Positions 46,137-56,157 of a stretch of 64,000 bases of DNA are shown here, in pieces. A program made the position numbers and the translations under genes. Position 1 is the first letter of the stretch; every line of letters begins with the position of its first letter. This stretch comes from Anaplasmataceae bacterium AB001_6 (GTDB taxonomy: Bacteria; Pseudomonadota; Alphaproteobacteria; Rickettsiales; Anaplasmataceae). The notes under the pieces were generated by a model. It was not told the origin of the DNA and ran no database searches. It saw nothing but the letters and a program-made list of their open reading frames with translations. The DNA lies in assembly GCA_020002265.1 (NCBI GenBank), contig CP048228.1, positions 682,001 to 746,000 on the forward strand. The letters are read 5' to 3'.

Positions 46137-47315
46137 TTATTCTGAATCAATAATATCAAGAACACAACCTGATGCAATAGTCTTTCCACCTTCTCTAACA
46201 GCAAAATTCATACCATTTTCGAGAACGACAGGATATATAAATGTTATAGTAGCATCAACATATTCTCCAGGAATAGCCATTTTCTTATTTCCATCATCTA
46301 AATCTTCAATAACACCTGTAACATCAGCAGTGCGAATAAAAAATTGCGGCCTATATTTTGGTAAAAAAGGATTCACCCTTCCTCCTTCATCTTCTTTTAA
46401 GATATACAACTTAGCCTTAATTTTTGTACAAGCTTTAACAGTTCCTACTGCAGCTAAAATTTGCCCACGTTGAACTTCATTTCTCTTCAAACCCCTCAAT
46501 AAAACTCCAACATTGTCTCCTGCTCTACCTATATTCATATCTTTATGAAACATTTGAACTCCTGTACAAATTGTTTTAACACTACTACCTAACCCTTTAG
46601 TTTCAACTTGATCATCTTTTTTTATAACACCAGCATTGATCATACCAGAAACTACAGTGCCTCGACCCTCTATACTAAATACACTTTCTATTGCCATAAA
46701 AAATGGTTTATCCATATTTCTTACAGGATCAGGAATATTATCTAAAGCTTGTAATAATTTTTTAATAGAAGTAATACCATATCCCTCTTCATTGTCTTCA
46801 TTATTTAAAGCCATTAAAGCTGATCCATATATGACAGTAGCGGCATCTCCATCAAATTTCTTTTCTGTCAAAATGTCTCTAATTTCCATTTCACACAGTT
46901 CCAACATTTCTGGATCTGCAATATCTGCTTTATTAATATAAACAATTATATGCTTTATCCCTATTTGATAAGCTAATAATATATGTTCTAAAGTTTGAGG
47001 CATCGCTCCATCTGTAGCAGCAACAACTAAAATTGCAACATCCATTAATGCCGCACCAGATATCATATTTTTTATATAATCAGCATGTCCAGGACAATCA
47101 GCATGTCCATAATGCCTTTTTTCAGTAAAATATTCTACATGAGAAGAATTAATTGTAATTCCCCTAGCTTTTTCTTCAGGAGCATTATCTATCTCGTTAT
47201 AAGATTTAGTATTAACCCCTGCAAAATTAGATATAGCAGCAGTTAAAGTAGTTTTTCCATGATCCACATGGCCTATCGTCCCAACATTTAAATGTTGTCT
47301 TTCTTGTGTAGTCAT
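46137..47315 (-). CDS. tuf: Elongation factor Tu
   Basis: 392 aa from the ATG at 47315 (AGGAG six bases upstream; an upstream TTG is rejected). G1 [10 protein letters not shown]2 RGITI, G3 DCPGH, G4 NKAD (usually NKCD), G5 SAL; domain 2 GRGTVVSG; domain 3 [19 protein letters not shown]. It delivers aminoacyl-tRNA to the ribosome. Only one tuf is in this window, sitting exactly where the str block (rpsL-rpsG-fusA) joins the secE-rpoC block. A run of 14 Ts and AAT repeats lies in the 53-base gap after fusA. Confidence 0.97.
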   Translation of the reverse strand: MTTQERQHLNVGTIGHVDHGKTTLTAAISNFAGVNTKSYNEIDNAPEEKARGITINSSHVEYFTEKRHYGHADCPGHADYIKNMISGAALMDVAILVVAATDGAMPQTLEHILLAYQIGIKHIIVYINKADIADPEMLELCEMEIRDILTEKKFDGDAATVIYGSALMALNNEDNEEGYGITSIKKLLQALDNIPDPVRNMDKPFFMAIESVFSIEGRGTVVSGMINAGVIKKDDQVETKGLGSSVKTICTGVQMFHKDMNIGRAGDNVGVLLRGLKRNEVQRGQILAAVGTVKACTKIKAKLYILKEDEGGRVNPFLPKYRPQFFIRTADVTGVIEDLDDGNKKMAIPGEYVDATITFIYPVVLENGMNFAVREGGKTIASGCVLDIIDSE

Positions 47316-47368
47316 AAACACTCCTATAAATCAAAAAAAAAAAAAATAATAATAATAAAATAATATAG

Positions 47369-49507
47369 CTAATTTTTATCAAGTATTTCAGAAGCTATAT
47401 TATCAGGCATCATAGCATATCTCAAAAAACTCATAGAATAACTAGCACGCCCCTGGGTCATCGATCTCAAATCATTGACATATCCAAACATTGAAGCAAG
47501 AGGAACTTCACATGAAACAATTCTCACATTATTTTTTAAATCCATATCAAGAATTTTTCCCCTTCTTCCATTTATATCACCTATAACAGAACCCGTATAA
47601 TCATCTGGAGACATAACATCCACTTTCATCATGGGTTCCAATAATTTCATCCGCGCCTTATCACGTATTTGTCTAAAAGCAGCCTTTGCAGCAGTTTCAA
47701 AAGCCAAAACACTTGAATCCACATCATGATAAGAACCATCAAACAACGTCACTCTAAAATTCATAATAGGATAACCCGCAAGAACTCCCTCATTTTTAAT
47801 TGCTTCTAATCCTTTTCTAACTCCAGGAATATATTCTTTCGGAATAGCACCACCTGTTATTTTATCGACAAATTCAAAATTCATGACATTATCATCATTA
47901 CTTTCTTCAATAGGTTCAAAAGTCATGCAAACTCTAGCGAATTGTCCTGCACCACCAGTTTGTTTTTTATGTACATAATCAATATCCACTTTTTTCGTTA
48001 TAGCTTCTCTATAAGCTACCTGCGGAGAACCTGTATTAATATCAACACCAAATTCTCTTCTCAGTCTATCAACAATAATCTCAAGATGTAATTCCCCCAT
48101 TCCTTTCAATGTGACCTGTCCCGTTTCTTCATTTGAAGAAATTTGTAATGAAGGATCTTCATGAATTAATCTAGAAAGACCAATTGACATCTTTTCTTGA
48201 TCAAGCTTAGATTTAGCTTCAACAGCAACTTCTATAACTGGTTCTGGTAAATCTATTTTTTCCAATACAACATCTACATCAGTAGAACATATAGTATCTC
48301 CCGTGGTAACGTTTTTCAATCCTGGCACTGCAACAATATTTCCAGCTGATACAAATTTCACATCTTCTCTATGATTAGAATGCATCATTAATAATCTACC
48401 AATTCTCTCTTTTTTTCCCTTACCAGTAACATTATATATAAAATCACCAGTCGATAAAACCCCTGAATAAATCCTAACATATGCAAGAGAACCAACAAAT
48501 TGATCATTTGCTATTTTAAAAACCAAACCACTGAAAAATTTATCATTCACCGGATCAATAGAAATCTTCTCATCCGATGAATTATAAGCAGATAAAAGAC
48601 CAAAATCAGAAGGACTAGGAAGAAAATCTACAACAGCATCTAATAAAGGCTGAACACCCTTATTTTTAAAAGAACTTCCACATAACATAGGAACAAAAGA
48701 TGATTTTAAAACTCCCTGTCGAATAACACGTTTAATTTTATCAGTTTCCAATTCTAATAATTTAACACCATGTTCAACATACAATTCTAAAATTTCATCA
48801 TCAATTTCAGAAACATGAGCAATTAATTCTTCCCTCAATCTTTCAACAGTTTCTTCAAGATCATTTGGAACAGACTCTTCTGTATATTCAGCTCCCAAAG
48901 ATTCTTCATGCCATACAATAGATTTGTTTTTTATAAGATCTACAACACCACAAAAATCACTTTCTGATCCTATTGGAATTTGCATAATTAACGGATTAGC
49001 ACCCAACACTTCTTTCACTTGTTTCACACAATCAAAGAAATTTGCTCCAATTTTATCCATTTTATTAACGAAACACATTCTAGGCACTGAATATTTATCA
49101 GCTTGCCTCCAAACAGTTTCTGATTGAGGTTCAACGCCAGCAGCAGCATCAAAAACAGCAACAGCTCCGTCCAAAACACGCAAAGACCTTTCTACTTCTA
49201 TAGTAAAATCAACGTGACCAGGAGTATCTATAATATTTACTCTAACATCCCCAAACATATCTGTTTTCCAAAAACAAGTAGTAGCAGCTGAAGTTATAGT
49301 GATACCACGTTCTCTTTCTTGTTCCATCCAATCCATGGTTGCACTACCATCATGCACTTCTCCTATTCTATTTTGAACTCCTGTATAAAATAAAATTCGT
49401 TCAGTAGTAGTGGTTTTTCCAGCATCAATATGAGCCATTATTCCTATATTACGAATAATACTAATATCATCAGTCACTTTTTTATCAGAATCGCTCTTTA
49501 AACTCAT
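47369..49507 (-). CDS. fusA: Elongation factor G
   Basis: 712 aa translocase GTPase. G1 [11 protein letters not shown]2 RGITI, G3 DTPGHVDF, G4 NKMD, and the domain IV signature VAYREAI with the loop [11 protein letters not shown] (usual HKKQSGGRGQY/F). The C-terminal domain V has [22 protein letters not shown] stands seven bases before the ATG. Follows rpsG after 30 bases. Confidence 0.97.
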   Translation of the reverse strand: MSLKSDSDKKVTDDISIIRNIGIMAHIDAGKTTTTERILFYTGVQNRIGEVHDGSATMDWMEQERERGITITSAATTCFWKTDMFGDVRVNIIDTPGHVDFTIEVERSLRVLDGAVAVFDAAAGVEPQSETVWRQADKYSVPRMCFVNKMDKIGANFFDCVKQVKEVLGANPLIMQIPIGSESDFCGVVDLIKNKSIVWHEESLGAEYTEESVPNDLEETVERLREELIAHVSEIDDEILELYVEHGVKLLELETDKIKRVIRQGVLKSSFVPMLCGSSFKNKGVQPLLDAVVDFLPSPSDFGLLSAYNSSDEKISIDPVNDKFFSGLVFKIANDQFVGSLAYVRIYSGVLSTGDFIYNVTGKGKKERIGRLLMMHSNHREDVKFVSAGNIVAVPGLKNVTTGDTICSTDVDVVLEKIDLPEPVIEVAVEAKSKLDQEKMSIGLSRLIHEDPSLQISSNEETGQVTLKGMGELHLEIIVDRLRREFGVDINTGSPQVAYREAITKKVDIDYVHKKQTGGAGQFARVCMTFEPIEESNDDNVMNFEFVDKITGGAIPKEYIPGVRKGLEAIKNEGVLAGYPIMNFRVTLFDGSYHDVDSSVLAFETAAKAAFRQIRDKARMKLLEPMMKVDVMSPDDYTGSVIGDINGRRGKILDMDLKNNVRIVSCEVPLASMFGYVNDLRSMTQGRASYSMSFLRYAMMPDNIASEILDKN

Positions 49508-49537
49508 TCAATCCTCAAAACAAATATAATTCCTAAT

Positions 49538-50017
49538 TTAATTAGACCAACGAAAATGAGCAAAAGCTTTATTAGATTCGGCCATCTTATTGTTATTTTC
49601 ATGCTTTTTATAAGCCTCACCTTTGCCTTCCAATAAATCTTGAATTTCATCAGCAAGTCTTAAATACATAGCTTTTCCTTTTCTCTTTATAGCAGCATTT
49701 TTCAACCATTTCATAGCTATAGAGTGAGAACGCTCTTCACCAACTTTAACCGGAACTTGATAATTAGTCCCTCCTATCCTACAAGATTTCAATTCTACGT
49801 TAGGAGCTAAATTTTTTATTATATCATCAACTAATTCTTCAACTGAACATTTCTTTTTTTCAATAACCAAATTTATAGCATCATACACAATTGCAGAAGC
49901 AATACTCTTTTTTCCAGCAAACATGATGATATTTATTAATTTAGCAATAAAAACACTCTGATAACGACAATCTGGCTCAATTACCTTTTTATGAATTTTT
50001 CTTCTTCTTCTAGACAT
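49538..50017 (-). CDS. rpsG: Ribosomal protein S7
   Basis: 159 aa primary binder of the 3' domain of 16S rRNA. Seen: MSRRRR, DCRYQSVFIAKLINIIMFAGKKSIA, RIGGTNYQVPVKV (usual RVGGATYQVPVEV) and AHFRW at the C-terminus. Normal length for S7. Nine bases after rpsL. In many bacteria S7 represses its own operon. Confidence 0.95.
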   Translation of the reverse strand: MSRRRRKIHKKVIEPDCRYQSVFIAKLINIIMFAGKKSIASAIVYDAINLVIEKKKCSVEELVDDIIKNLAPNVELKSCRIGGTNYQVPVKVGEERSHSIAMKWLKNAAIKRKGKAMYLRLADEIQDLLEGKGEAYKKHENNNKMAESNKAFAHFRWSN

Positions 50018-50026
50018 TTTTCTCTT

Positions 50027-50395
50027 TTACCCTTTTTTTGCACCATATCTTGATCTTCCCTGTTTTCTATTTTCAACAGGAGTAGAATCATACCAATTTC
50101 TAACTACTGCCATCTTTATCCCAGGCAAATCATTTCTTGGTCTAGCAATAACTCCGACAGTAGAATGTTCTTGTAGCTTATGTCCTTCACCAGGTATATG
50201 AGCTATAAATTCAACTCCTTTGCTTCTCACTCTACAAGTCTTTCTCAAAGCTGAGTTAGGTTTTTTGGGAGTGGTATTGAATACCTTAACGATAGTACCT
50301 TTTATTTGTGGATTACCACGCAAAATAGAAAAAGTTTTTGAAACTTTTTTAACTTTCTTTCTACCTTTTCTCACAAGCTGTTGTATAGTAGGCAT
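50027..50395 (-). CDS. rpsL: Ribosomal protein S12 with altered decoding loop
   Basis: 122 aa from the ATG at 50395. S12 lines the decoding centre. N-terminal [19 protein letters not shown] (with the Lys42 streptomycin site) and [10 protein letters not shown] are standard. The next loop is not: where nearly all bacteria have R-G-G-R-V-K-D-L-P-G-V-R-Y-H, this one has [14 protein letters not shown], so the Lys at the second streptomycin site (Lys87 in E. coli) is Asn while the modified Asp88 is kept. No gap is needed in the alignment and flanks are normal, so it is not a frameshift. Confidence 0.95.
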   Translation of the reverse strand: MPTIQQLVRKGRKKVKKVSKTFSILRGNPQIKGTIVKVFNTTPKKPNSALRKTCRVRSKGVEFIAHIPGEGHKLQEHSTVGVIARPRNDLPGIKMAVVRNWYDSTPVENRKQGRSRYGAKKG

Positions 50396-50490
50396 AAAAT
50401 AATCTTCTTTCAATCTCTAAAAATTTATAAATTCAGGAATTATCCGTAGTCGTAAAAATGCATCTACGCATCCGACTTAGTTCGCGTGAA
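50396..50490 (-). promoter_or_regulatory. Structured leader of the rpsL operon
   Basis: About 95 bases of 5' leader, clearly richer in G+C than the surroundings. GTTC-ACGC-GAAC can form a small hairpin, and GTCG...CGAC encloses ATGC...GCAT, giving a two-tier stem near 50452-50480. Such a leader could be an S7 or S12 autoregulatory site. Confidence 0.4.
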
Positions 50491-50497
50491 CCATATA

Positions 50498-50526
50498 ATT
50501 ATCGATATTTATGCTTTGATAGTCAA
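50498..50526 (-). promoter_or_regulatory. Promoter of the rpsL-to-rpoC block
   Basis: Minus-strand TTGACT (50526-50521), 17-base spacer, GATAAT (50503-50498): the best sigma70-like promoter in the window, about 100 bases before rpsL. Confidence 0.7.
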
Positions 50527-50766
50527 TATTTGTTTAAACATTATTTAACGTATATTATTAGAATGACTTTATTTTTTAGTATTTAATGAAAATTATTCAT
50601 TAATATTTTTTTTATATGGTAATTAAAATCATATGAATTTTGATATATTGGATAATATGCTATCATTTCATGACCTATACTTTTATAAAAAAATATATTA
50701 CTCAGAAATTTTTATAATATAATAGTCAATTTAAATTTGTTATTTTATCAGTGGAGAAAAGCGTTA
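50527..50766. other. AT-rich spacer between rpsL promoter and dcd
   Basis: No ORF with coding character. Two overlapping TATAAT hexamers at 50713-50723 may be the -10 region of dcd, but there is no good -35. Confidence 0.4.
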
Positions 50767-51327
50767 ATGTCAGTTATGTCTGATAGATGGATACTTGATC
50801 AATGCTTAGCAAATGATATGATCAATCCTTTTGTAAATAAAAAATATACTGCAAACAAGGTAATATCTTATGGGATATCATCTTATGGTTATGATGCTAG
50901 ATTATCAAAAGAATTTCACATTTTTACCAATGTCCATAATTCATTTGTAGATCCCAAAAATTTCGATATATCAAACGTTGTGGAAGTAACTAAATCTGAT
51001 CATATAATTTTACCTCCTCACAGCTTCACTCTTGGGACAACAGTAGAATATTTTAAAATACCTAAAGATGTAATTGGAATATGTCTAGGTAAATCTACTT
51101 ATGCAAGATGTGGATTAATAGTGAATGTTACGCCTTTAGAACCTTTATGGGAAGGTAAAGTCACATTAGAACTTTCTAATACCACTTCAAACCCTATTAA
51201 AGTGTATGTGAATGAAGGTATATGCCAATTTATATTCATAAAAGGCGATCAGGCATGTGATAATCCTTACAATAAGGGGATGGCTAAATATATGAGACAA
51301 GATACTGTAACTCATCCCAAAGTATAA
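50767..51327 (+). CDS. dcd: dCTP deaminase
   Basis: 186 aa from the ATG at 50767 (GGAG 11 bases before it). Homotrimer converting dCTP to dUTP on the way to dTMP. Seen: the family start [19 protein letters not shown], the Ser-Arg motif region [23 protein letters not shown] with the catalytic glutamate, and the closing nucleotide-binding tail. Supplies dTTP precursors alongside ribonucleotide reductase encoded at the window start. Confidence 0.95.
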   Translation: MSVMSDRWILDQCLANDMINPFVNKKYTANKVISYGISSYGYDARLSKEFHIFTNVHNSFVDPKNFDISNVVEVTKSDHIILPPHSFTLGTTVEYFKIPKDVIGICLGKSTYARCGLIVNVTPLEPLWEGKVTLELSNTTSNPIKVYVNEGICQFIFIKGDQACDNPYNKGMAKYMRQDTVTHPKV

Positions 51328-51362
51328 TTTATTTTTTGATTTACTAAATAGTAATTTGCGCA

Positions 51363-52664
51363 GTGAAACATATCAGAATAAGAGGTAAGCAATTTTTTGA
51401 TGGATCAATTGATATTTCAGGATCAAAGAATGCATCACTACCCATAATAGCTGCATCTTTATTGATTAATAAGCCTATCATTTTACAAAAAATTCCGAAC
51501 ATATCAGATGTAAAAAATATGATAGCTATATTAAAATCTTTTGGAACAGAAGTTGTATTCAATAGTAAAAAATCTGAATTAAAAATAGAGAAGCAAAAGA
51601 TAGAAGATACTAAAATATCAGAAAAATTAGCAAAAAAAATACGAGCATCTTCTCTTTTTATAGGCCCGATCTTAGCAATGAAAAGATGTGTGATTTTTCC
51701 CATACATCCTGGTGGTTGCAAAATAGGTTCAAGGCCATTAAATATTCACTTAGAATGTCTCAAAAAGATGGGTGCAAATGTAAAAGAAGAAAATGATAAA
51801 TATATTATAACTACAAATAAAGAACTTAATGGCATTAATTATAGATTTCCAATCATTAGTGTTGGGGCAACTTCTAATGTCATTATGGCGGCTGTTAAAG
51901 CAAAAGGAAATACAATTTTAAATAATGTAGCAATTGAACCAGAAGTAATAGATTTAATAAATTTTTTGAAAAAGGCCAATTTTAAAATAGAAATTAATGA
52001 ACAAAAAAGAACAATTAGCATATTTAGTTCACAAAAAACTTCACTACAATCAAATGAAGATTTTATAAAACACTCTGTTATTCCTGATAGAATAGAAGCG
52101 GCAACTTATATTATAGGTACAGCAATATCAGGAAAAAAAATTAAACTTATAAATGCTTGTACAGCGCATATACGGTATATTTTAAATTTCTTAGAGCAAA
52201 TAGATGCTATAAAAACTGAAATAACCGATAAACATCTAATAATAGAAAAAACACAAAAATCAATTAAACCTTTTAATATAAAAACCTCTCCTTATCCAGG
52301 ATTTCCAACAGATATACAAGCACTAATAACAGTATTAGCCACTCAAGCAAATGGAATGAGTACAATTAAAGAAACTATCTTTGAAGATAGATTTAAGCAT
52401 GTTCATGAGATACAAAAAATGAACGGCAAAATTATAATTAAAGAAGATACAATATATGTTTATGGAAAACAAAATCTTCAATCTTGTAGTAACGTATTTT
52501 GTTCAGATTTAAGAGCTGGATACGCAATGATATTAGCAGCAATACAATCAAAAGGGACAAGTCTTATAAAGAATATACATCACATAGAAAGAGGATATGA
52601 AAACATAATAAGTAAACTCTCTGGTTGTAATGTAAAAGCAGAAATAACACAAGAATCAGAATAA
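51363..52664 (+). CDS. murA: UDP-N-acetylglucosamine 1-carboxyvinyltransferase
   Basis: 433 aa, starting at GTG 51363. First committed step of peptidoglycan synthesis: transfers enolpyruvate from PEP to UDP-GlcNAc. Lys in SGSKNASLP near residue 22 and the catalytic loop HPGGCKIGSRP with the cysteine that fosfomycin alkylates (E. coli Cys115) are both present, so the enzyme should be fosfomycin-sensitive in principle. PGFPTDIQA and EDRFKHVHEIQKM are the other signatures. It follows dcd by 35 bases. Confidence 0.96.
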   Translation: MKHIRIRGKQFFDGSIDISGSKNASLPIIAASLLINKPIILQKIPNISDVKNMIAILKSFGTEVVFNSKKSELKIEKQKIEDTKISEKLAKKIRASSLFIGPILAMKRCVIFPIHPGGCKIGSRPLNIHLECLKKMGANVKEENDKYIITTNKELNGINYRFPIISVGATSNVIMAAVKAKGNTILNNVAIEPEVIDLINFLKKANFKIEINEQKRTISIFSSQKTSLQSNEDFIKHSVIPDRIEAATYIIGTAISGKKIKLINACTAHIRYILNFLEQIDAIKTEITDKHLIIEKTQKSIKPFNIKTSPYPGFPTDIQALITVLATQANGMSTIKETIFEDRFKHVHEIQKMNGKIIIKEDTIYVYGKQNLQSCSNVFCSDLRAGYAMILAAIQSKGTSLIKNIHHIERGYENIISKLSGCNVKAEITQESE

Positions 52665-52665
52665 A

Positions 52666-52705
52666 AAAGAGATCAAGGACATCTTAAGATGTCCCTAAAC
52701 TCTTT
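52666..52705. terminator. Bidirectional terminator between murA and groEL
   Basis: A perfect 18-base palindrome, GGACATCTTAAGATGTCC (52677-52694), extended by AAAGAG and CTCTTT. On the minus strand it is followed by CTCTTTTTTAT, a good U-tract for groEL; on the plus strand the tract is weaker. Confidence 0.7.
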
Positions 52706-52727
52706 ATAATGGTAATTATGATATATT

Positions 52728-54428
52728 TTAATACATACCACCCATACCGCCCATACCGCCCATACCGGCAGCAGCAGACGATGCATCATCACCATCTGAT
52801 GATTTTTCATCAACAACCAAAGATTTAGTGTTGATTAATATACTAACAACAGAAACAGCACTTTGTAATGCTACTCTTAGAACTTTTGCAGGATCTATAA
52901 TTCCCGCTTCATATGCATCAACAAATTTACTGTTAAGAGAGTCATATATATATGAATGACTATCACTGTTTAACAATTCATTGATTATAATATCAGCAGC
53001 TTTTCCAGCATTTTGCAATATTCTTTTCGCAGGAGAAAACAAAGCATTCTTTAATATTTCAACTCCGGCTACTACATCTTCTCTAAGACCCTTAGTACGT
53101 AAATCAGATATAAATTTATCTAATTCTTTAGCAGCATAAAGGAAAGTAACGCCTCCTCCAGGAACAATGCCTTCTAATACAGCAGCTTTAGTTGCATTTA
53201 AAGCATCATCAACCCTATCTTTGCGCTCTTTAACTTCTACTTCAGTAGCACCACCAACTTTTAAAACAGCTATTCCATCAGATAAATTAGCCATTCTTTC
53301 TCTTAATTTATCTTTATCATAACTTCCAGTATTTGGGTCTTCAGCTTGTACACTAATTTCAGAAACTCTTTGTTCAATTTGTGATTTACGTAATTTACCC
53401 TGCTCAGTATCATCGCTCTCATCAGCTATTATGATAGTTTTATCTTTACTAACAGTAATTTTACGAACATAACCTAAATCTGAGATATCAATATCCTCAA
53501 AATCCACTGCTAAATCATCACTCACAATTTTATTAGCACCAGTAAGAATTTGTATATCTTCTAAGATTGCTGTTCTTCTATCGCCAAACCCTGGAGCTTT
53601 TATAGCAACTACTTTTAAAGTACCTTTTAACTTATTCAACACCAAACTTGTTAAAGCTTCTCCTTCAACATCTTCTGCAATAATTAATAGAGGCTTCTGA
53701 GAAGATGCAACTTTATTTAATAATTCAAATAAAGGTTGCAAATTAGATATTTTCTTATTTGCAAGAAAAACATAAGCATTTTCCAAAGATACAGACATTT
53801 TTTCGTTAGCATTAGCAAAATAAGGTGAGATATATCCTCTATCACAAACCATACCTTTTACAACTTCAACAGAAAAAGGCTCAAGTCCTTTGCCTTCTTC
53901 AACAGAAATAAATCCATTTTTCTTGACCATTGCCATAGCTTCTGCTATTTTAGACCCAATATCTTTATTTCCATTAGCAGATATAGCACCAACTTGTGCA
54001 ATTTCTTCATCAGAAGCAACTTTTCTTGATAATTTTGCAATAGTATCAACAGCTTTTTCAGCTGCCATATTAATACCTTCTACTAAATCAACTCTAGAAC
54101 GGCCAGAGGCAATTTGCTTTCTTGCAACATCACATATGGATAAAGATAAAACAGTAGCAGTAGTTGTACCATCACCTGCTTCTTCATTAGCACGGCTGGT
54201 AGCTTGACCAATTAATTTAACAATCTCTCTTTCAGAAGGATCTACAGGATTAAGAGTGTTCATAACATTATGACCATCTTTTGTCACTACTGGTGCGCCA
54301 AAAGATTTACCTAAAATCACAGGAGTTCCGCTAGGCCCCATAGTTCCACATACAACATCCATAGTGGAAAAAGCAGATTGCATTACATCAAGTAAATCTT
54401 GACCTTTAACAACTTTATTATAAGACAT
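52728..54428 (-). CDS. groL: Chaperonin GroEL
   Basis: 566 aa from the ATG at 54428, with a perfect AAGGAGG 11 bases upstream. ATPase motifs: GPSGTPVILGK, DGTTTAT with Asp87, VGGATEVEVKERKDRVDDAL with the Asp398 equivalent later; C-terminal GGMGGMGGMY tail. The stretch after TKDG is unusual: HNVMNTLNPVDPSEREIVK replaces the widely conserved VTVAKEIEL(E/K)D-x-F-E-N. Start is two bases from the groES stop. Confidence 0.96.
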   Translation of the reverse strand: MSYNKVVKGQDLLDVMQSAFSTMDVVCGTMGPSGTPVILGKSFGAPVVTKDGHNVMNTLNPVDPSEREIVKLIGQATSRANEEAGDGTTTATVLSLSICDVARKQIASGRSRVDLVEGINMAAEKAVDTIAKLSRKVASDEEIAQVGAISANGNKDIGSKIAEAMAMVKKNGFISVEEGKGLEPFSVEVVKGMVCDRGYISPYFANANEKMSVSLENAYVFLANKKISNLQPLFELLNKVASSQKPLLIIAEDVEGEALTSLVLNKLKGTLKVVAIKAPGFGDRRTAILEDIQILTGANKIVSDDLAVDFEDIDISDLGYVRKITVSKDKTIIIADESDDTEQGKLRKSQIEQRVSEISVQAEDPNTGSYDKDKLRERMANLSDGIAVLKVGGATEVEVKERKDRVDDALNATKAAVLEGIVPGGGVTFLYAAKELDKFISDLRTKGLREDVVAGVEILKNALFSPAKRILQNAGKAADIIINELLNSDSHSYIYDSLNSKFVDAYEAGIIDPAKVLRVALQSAVSVVSILINTKSLVVDEKSSDGDDASSAAAGMGGMGGMGGMY

Positions 54429-54430
54429 AA

Positions 54431-54745
54431 TTATAAATCCTCCTTGATAACACAAACAATGTCATTTTCTTTTAGTAATGTATACTTTTCAGATCCAAAA
54501 GGAAATTCTGAAGCAGACCATTTCTGATATACAACCACATCTCCCACTTTAAGAGAACTTTGGATTTTTTCTCCATTTTTACCAACATAGCATTCACCTA
54601 TAGCAAGTACTTTCCCTTTTAAAACAGATTTATCTTTTTCTGAAGATTTAGTTATAATGATAGAGGATTTTTTTTCCTCTTCTTTTATTTCACTGACCAA
54701 TAAATTGTCGTGAAGCATTCGAATTTTATCATTTAAAGAAGACAT
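54431..54745 (-). CDS. groS: Co-chaperonin GroES
   Basis: 104 aa. MLHDNLLVSEIKEEEKKSSIIITKSSEKDKS shows the N-terminal strand and the mobile loop, with the hydrophobic triplet (Ile-Ile-Ile) that docks on GroEL but without the usual Gly-Gly before it. The end KYTLLKENDIVCVIKE is standard. Caps the GroEL ring during folding. Directly precedes groEL. Confidence 0.95.
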   Translation of the reverse strand: MSSLNDKIRMLHDNLLVSEIKEEEKKSSIIITKSSEKDKSVLKGKVLAIGECYVGKNGEKIQSSLKVGDVVVYQKWSASEFPFGSEKYTLLKENDIVCVIKEDL

Positions 54746-54825
54746 CAGATTTTTGACCTCACAAATAAAACCAACAAATCGAGTATTGGAACACTAAACA
54801 CAGCACTCCTCTTACACATTATGTG

Positions 54826-54853
54826 ATATAAGCAATATAATCAAAAATACAAG
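54826..54853 (-). promoter_or_regulatory. Heat-shock (RpoH-type) promoter of groES-groEL
   Basis: Minus-strand CTTG (54853-54850), 17-base spacer, CTTATAT (54832-54826). This equals the alphaproteobacterial RpoH pattern CTTG-N17-C[CT]TATNT. It lies 81 bases before the groES ATG. A sigma70-like TTGATT inside the spacer could allow basal expression. Confidence 0.65.
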
Positions 54854-54943
54854 AGCAATTAAGATAAATTTTACATTCAAATAAAATTCATCTGAGGATA
54901 AATATTTTATTTCTTTCTGAATAAGGATAGCAGTATAAGAAAA

Positions 54944-55945
54944 TTACCTGATAATTATTAGTAATTCTATGATTAATTTTTGATAAAAAAATACAAATGA
55001 ATGTAAATGACTTTTATAATCTTTTTCAGCAATATACAGAGCGTTCAGTACCTTTTTAATGTTTGATTGAGACCATTTATCGCGATAATTCAAGCTTACT
55101 GCTTCTTTATATTCACTTTTTTTAGCATTAAAATCTGTATTCAATAGGTAAATTGTATGACTCATCATCGCTCTTATAAAAAGTATTGGATCAATAATAC
55201 TTGCTGTTGACATATTAGATAAAAATTCTTTTTTATTCTTTTCATAATATGAAATAAATATCTTGCTAAGATATAATTCATGATAATCTTTGATAAGATA
55301 TTGTATTAAGCAATCTGAAGATACACACTGCTCTCCATAATAATATAACATCAGTGATTTAAGCCTTTCATAGATGTTATTGAGTTTAAATTTTTCCAAA
55401 ATATCTACCACTTTATCTGTAAAAATTTTATTATCAATATCAAAAGATAGGTTAAATTTACAGATTAGGAATTGAATAATATAAAGAATATATTCATGAG
55501 ATAATAAGGAAAATTCTATATAATTAAATTTGCTAGTTATAATGTGATAATTTTTTGAATTCTTATTATAATCAGTATTATCGCTGTTAAAAAATAGTAA
55601 AAAAGGTTTTTTAGAATTATATTTAGAAAAATAATCAATTATCGATTCTAGGTATTGTCCATCGATATCTAAATGAGGAATAATATATACTGTGTATTTT
55701 TCATCCCATAAGCATTGTTGTGTATCATCAAAGATATAATTTGCATTGATATGTTCCAAAATATTAGATTTCTTTGATAATGATTTAAAATTCAAGTGAA
55801 TATATTTAATAGATATAGCAGAAAAATTTAAAATATCACAGATTGCATTAAGGAAGTTATTTTCCTGATCAAATAAGAAATATACCCCCCCTTCTGATCT
55901 CTTTAAGAGGTTTATAATATCCGAAATTAAAAATTTTTTAAGCAT
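54944..55945 (-). CDS. holA: DNA polymerase III delta subunit, probable
   Basis: 333 aa. Clamp-loader subunit that opens the beta clamp. Similarity is faint but the family's C-terminal layout is visible: IDPILFIRAMMSHTIYLL, then the RDKWSQSNIKKVLNALYIAEKDYKSH segment (usual W-x(n)-L-x(n)-A-L-x(n)-D-x-x-x-K), and a Lys/Asn-rich N-terminal AAA-like region with VYFLFDQENNFL in place of the Walker region, as is usual for delta (no ATP binding). Very AT-rich codons. An alternative would be an unrelated unknown protein. Confidence 0.55.
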   Translation of the reverse strand: MLKKFLISDIINLLKRSEGGVYFLFDQENNFLNAICDILNFSAISIKYIHLNFKSLSKKSNILEHINANYIFDDTQQCLWDEKYTVYIIPHLDIDGQYLESIIDYFSKYNSKKPFLLFFNSDNTDYNKNSKNYHIITSKFNYIEFSLLSHEYILYIIQFLICKFNLSFDIDNKIFTDKVVDILEKFKLNNIYERLKSLMLYYYGEQCVSSDCLIQYLIKDYHELYLSKIFISYYEKNKKEFLSNMSTASIIDPILFIRAMMSHTIYLLNTDFNAKKSEYKEAVSLNYRDKWSQSNIKKVLNALYIAEKDYKSHLHSFVFFYQKLIIELLIIIR

Positions 55946-56014
55946 AAAAATACCAATTATAGTTATCTTTTTATGTTATAAAATGTCATCATCAATCACA
56001 AAAAATAGTAATAT

Positions 56015-56044
56015 TTGACAAAAAACAATAACATATACTATCCT
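56015..56044 (+). promoter_or_regulatory. Promoter of the DsbA-like gene
   Basis: Perfect TTGACA at 56015-56020, 18-base spacer, TATCCT at 56039-56044; leader of about 105 bases containing an AGCC/GGCT hairpin. Confidence 0.5.
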
Positions 56045-56157
56045 ATATCAGTTGTGGTGGACAGTCTTTTTTTGTTTTCATCACTCAATCGCAGCCTGTT
56101 TTCGGCTACTGATTGTTATAATTAAAGATATCTTTTACATTATTGGTTCTATAAAAG

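Noticed and set aside
47333-47350. Run of 14 A plus AAT repeats between fusA and tuf as a phase-variation tract
   Set aside because: It is intergenic, cannot shift a frame, and such runs are expected at this base composition.
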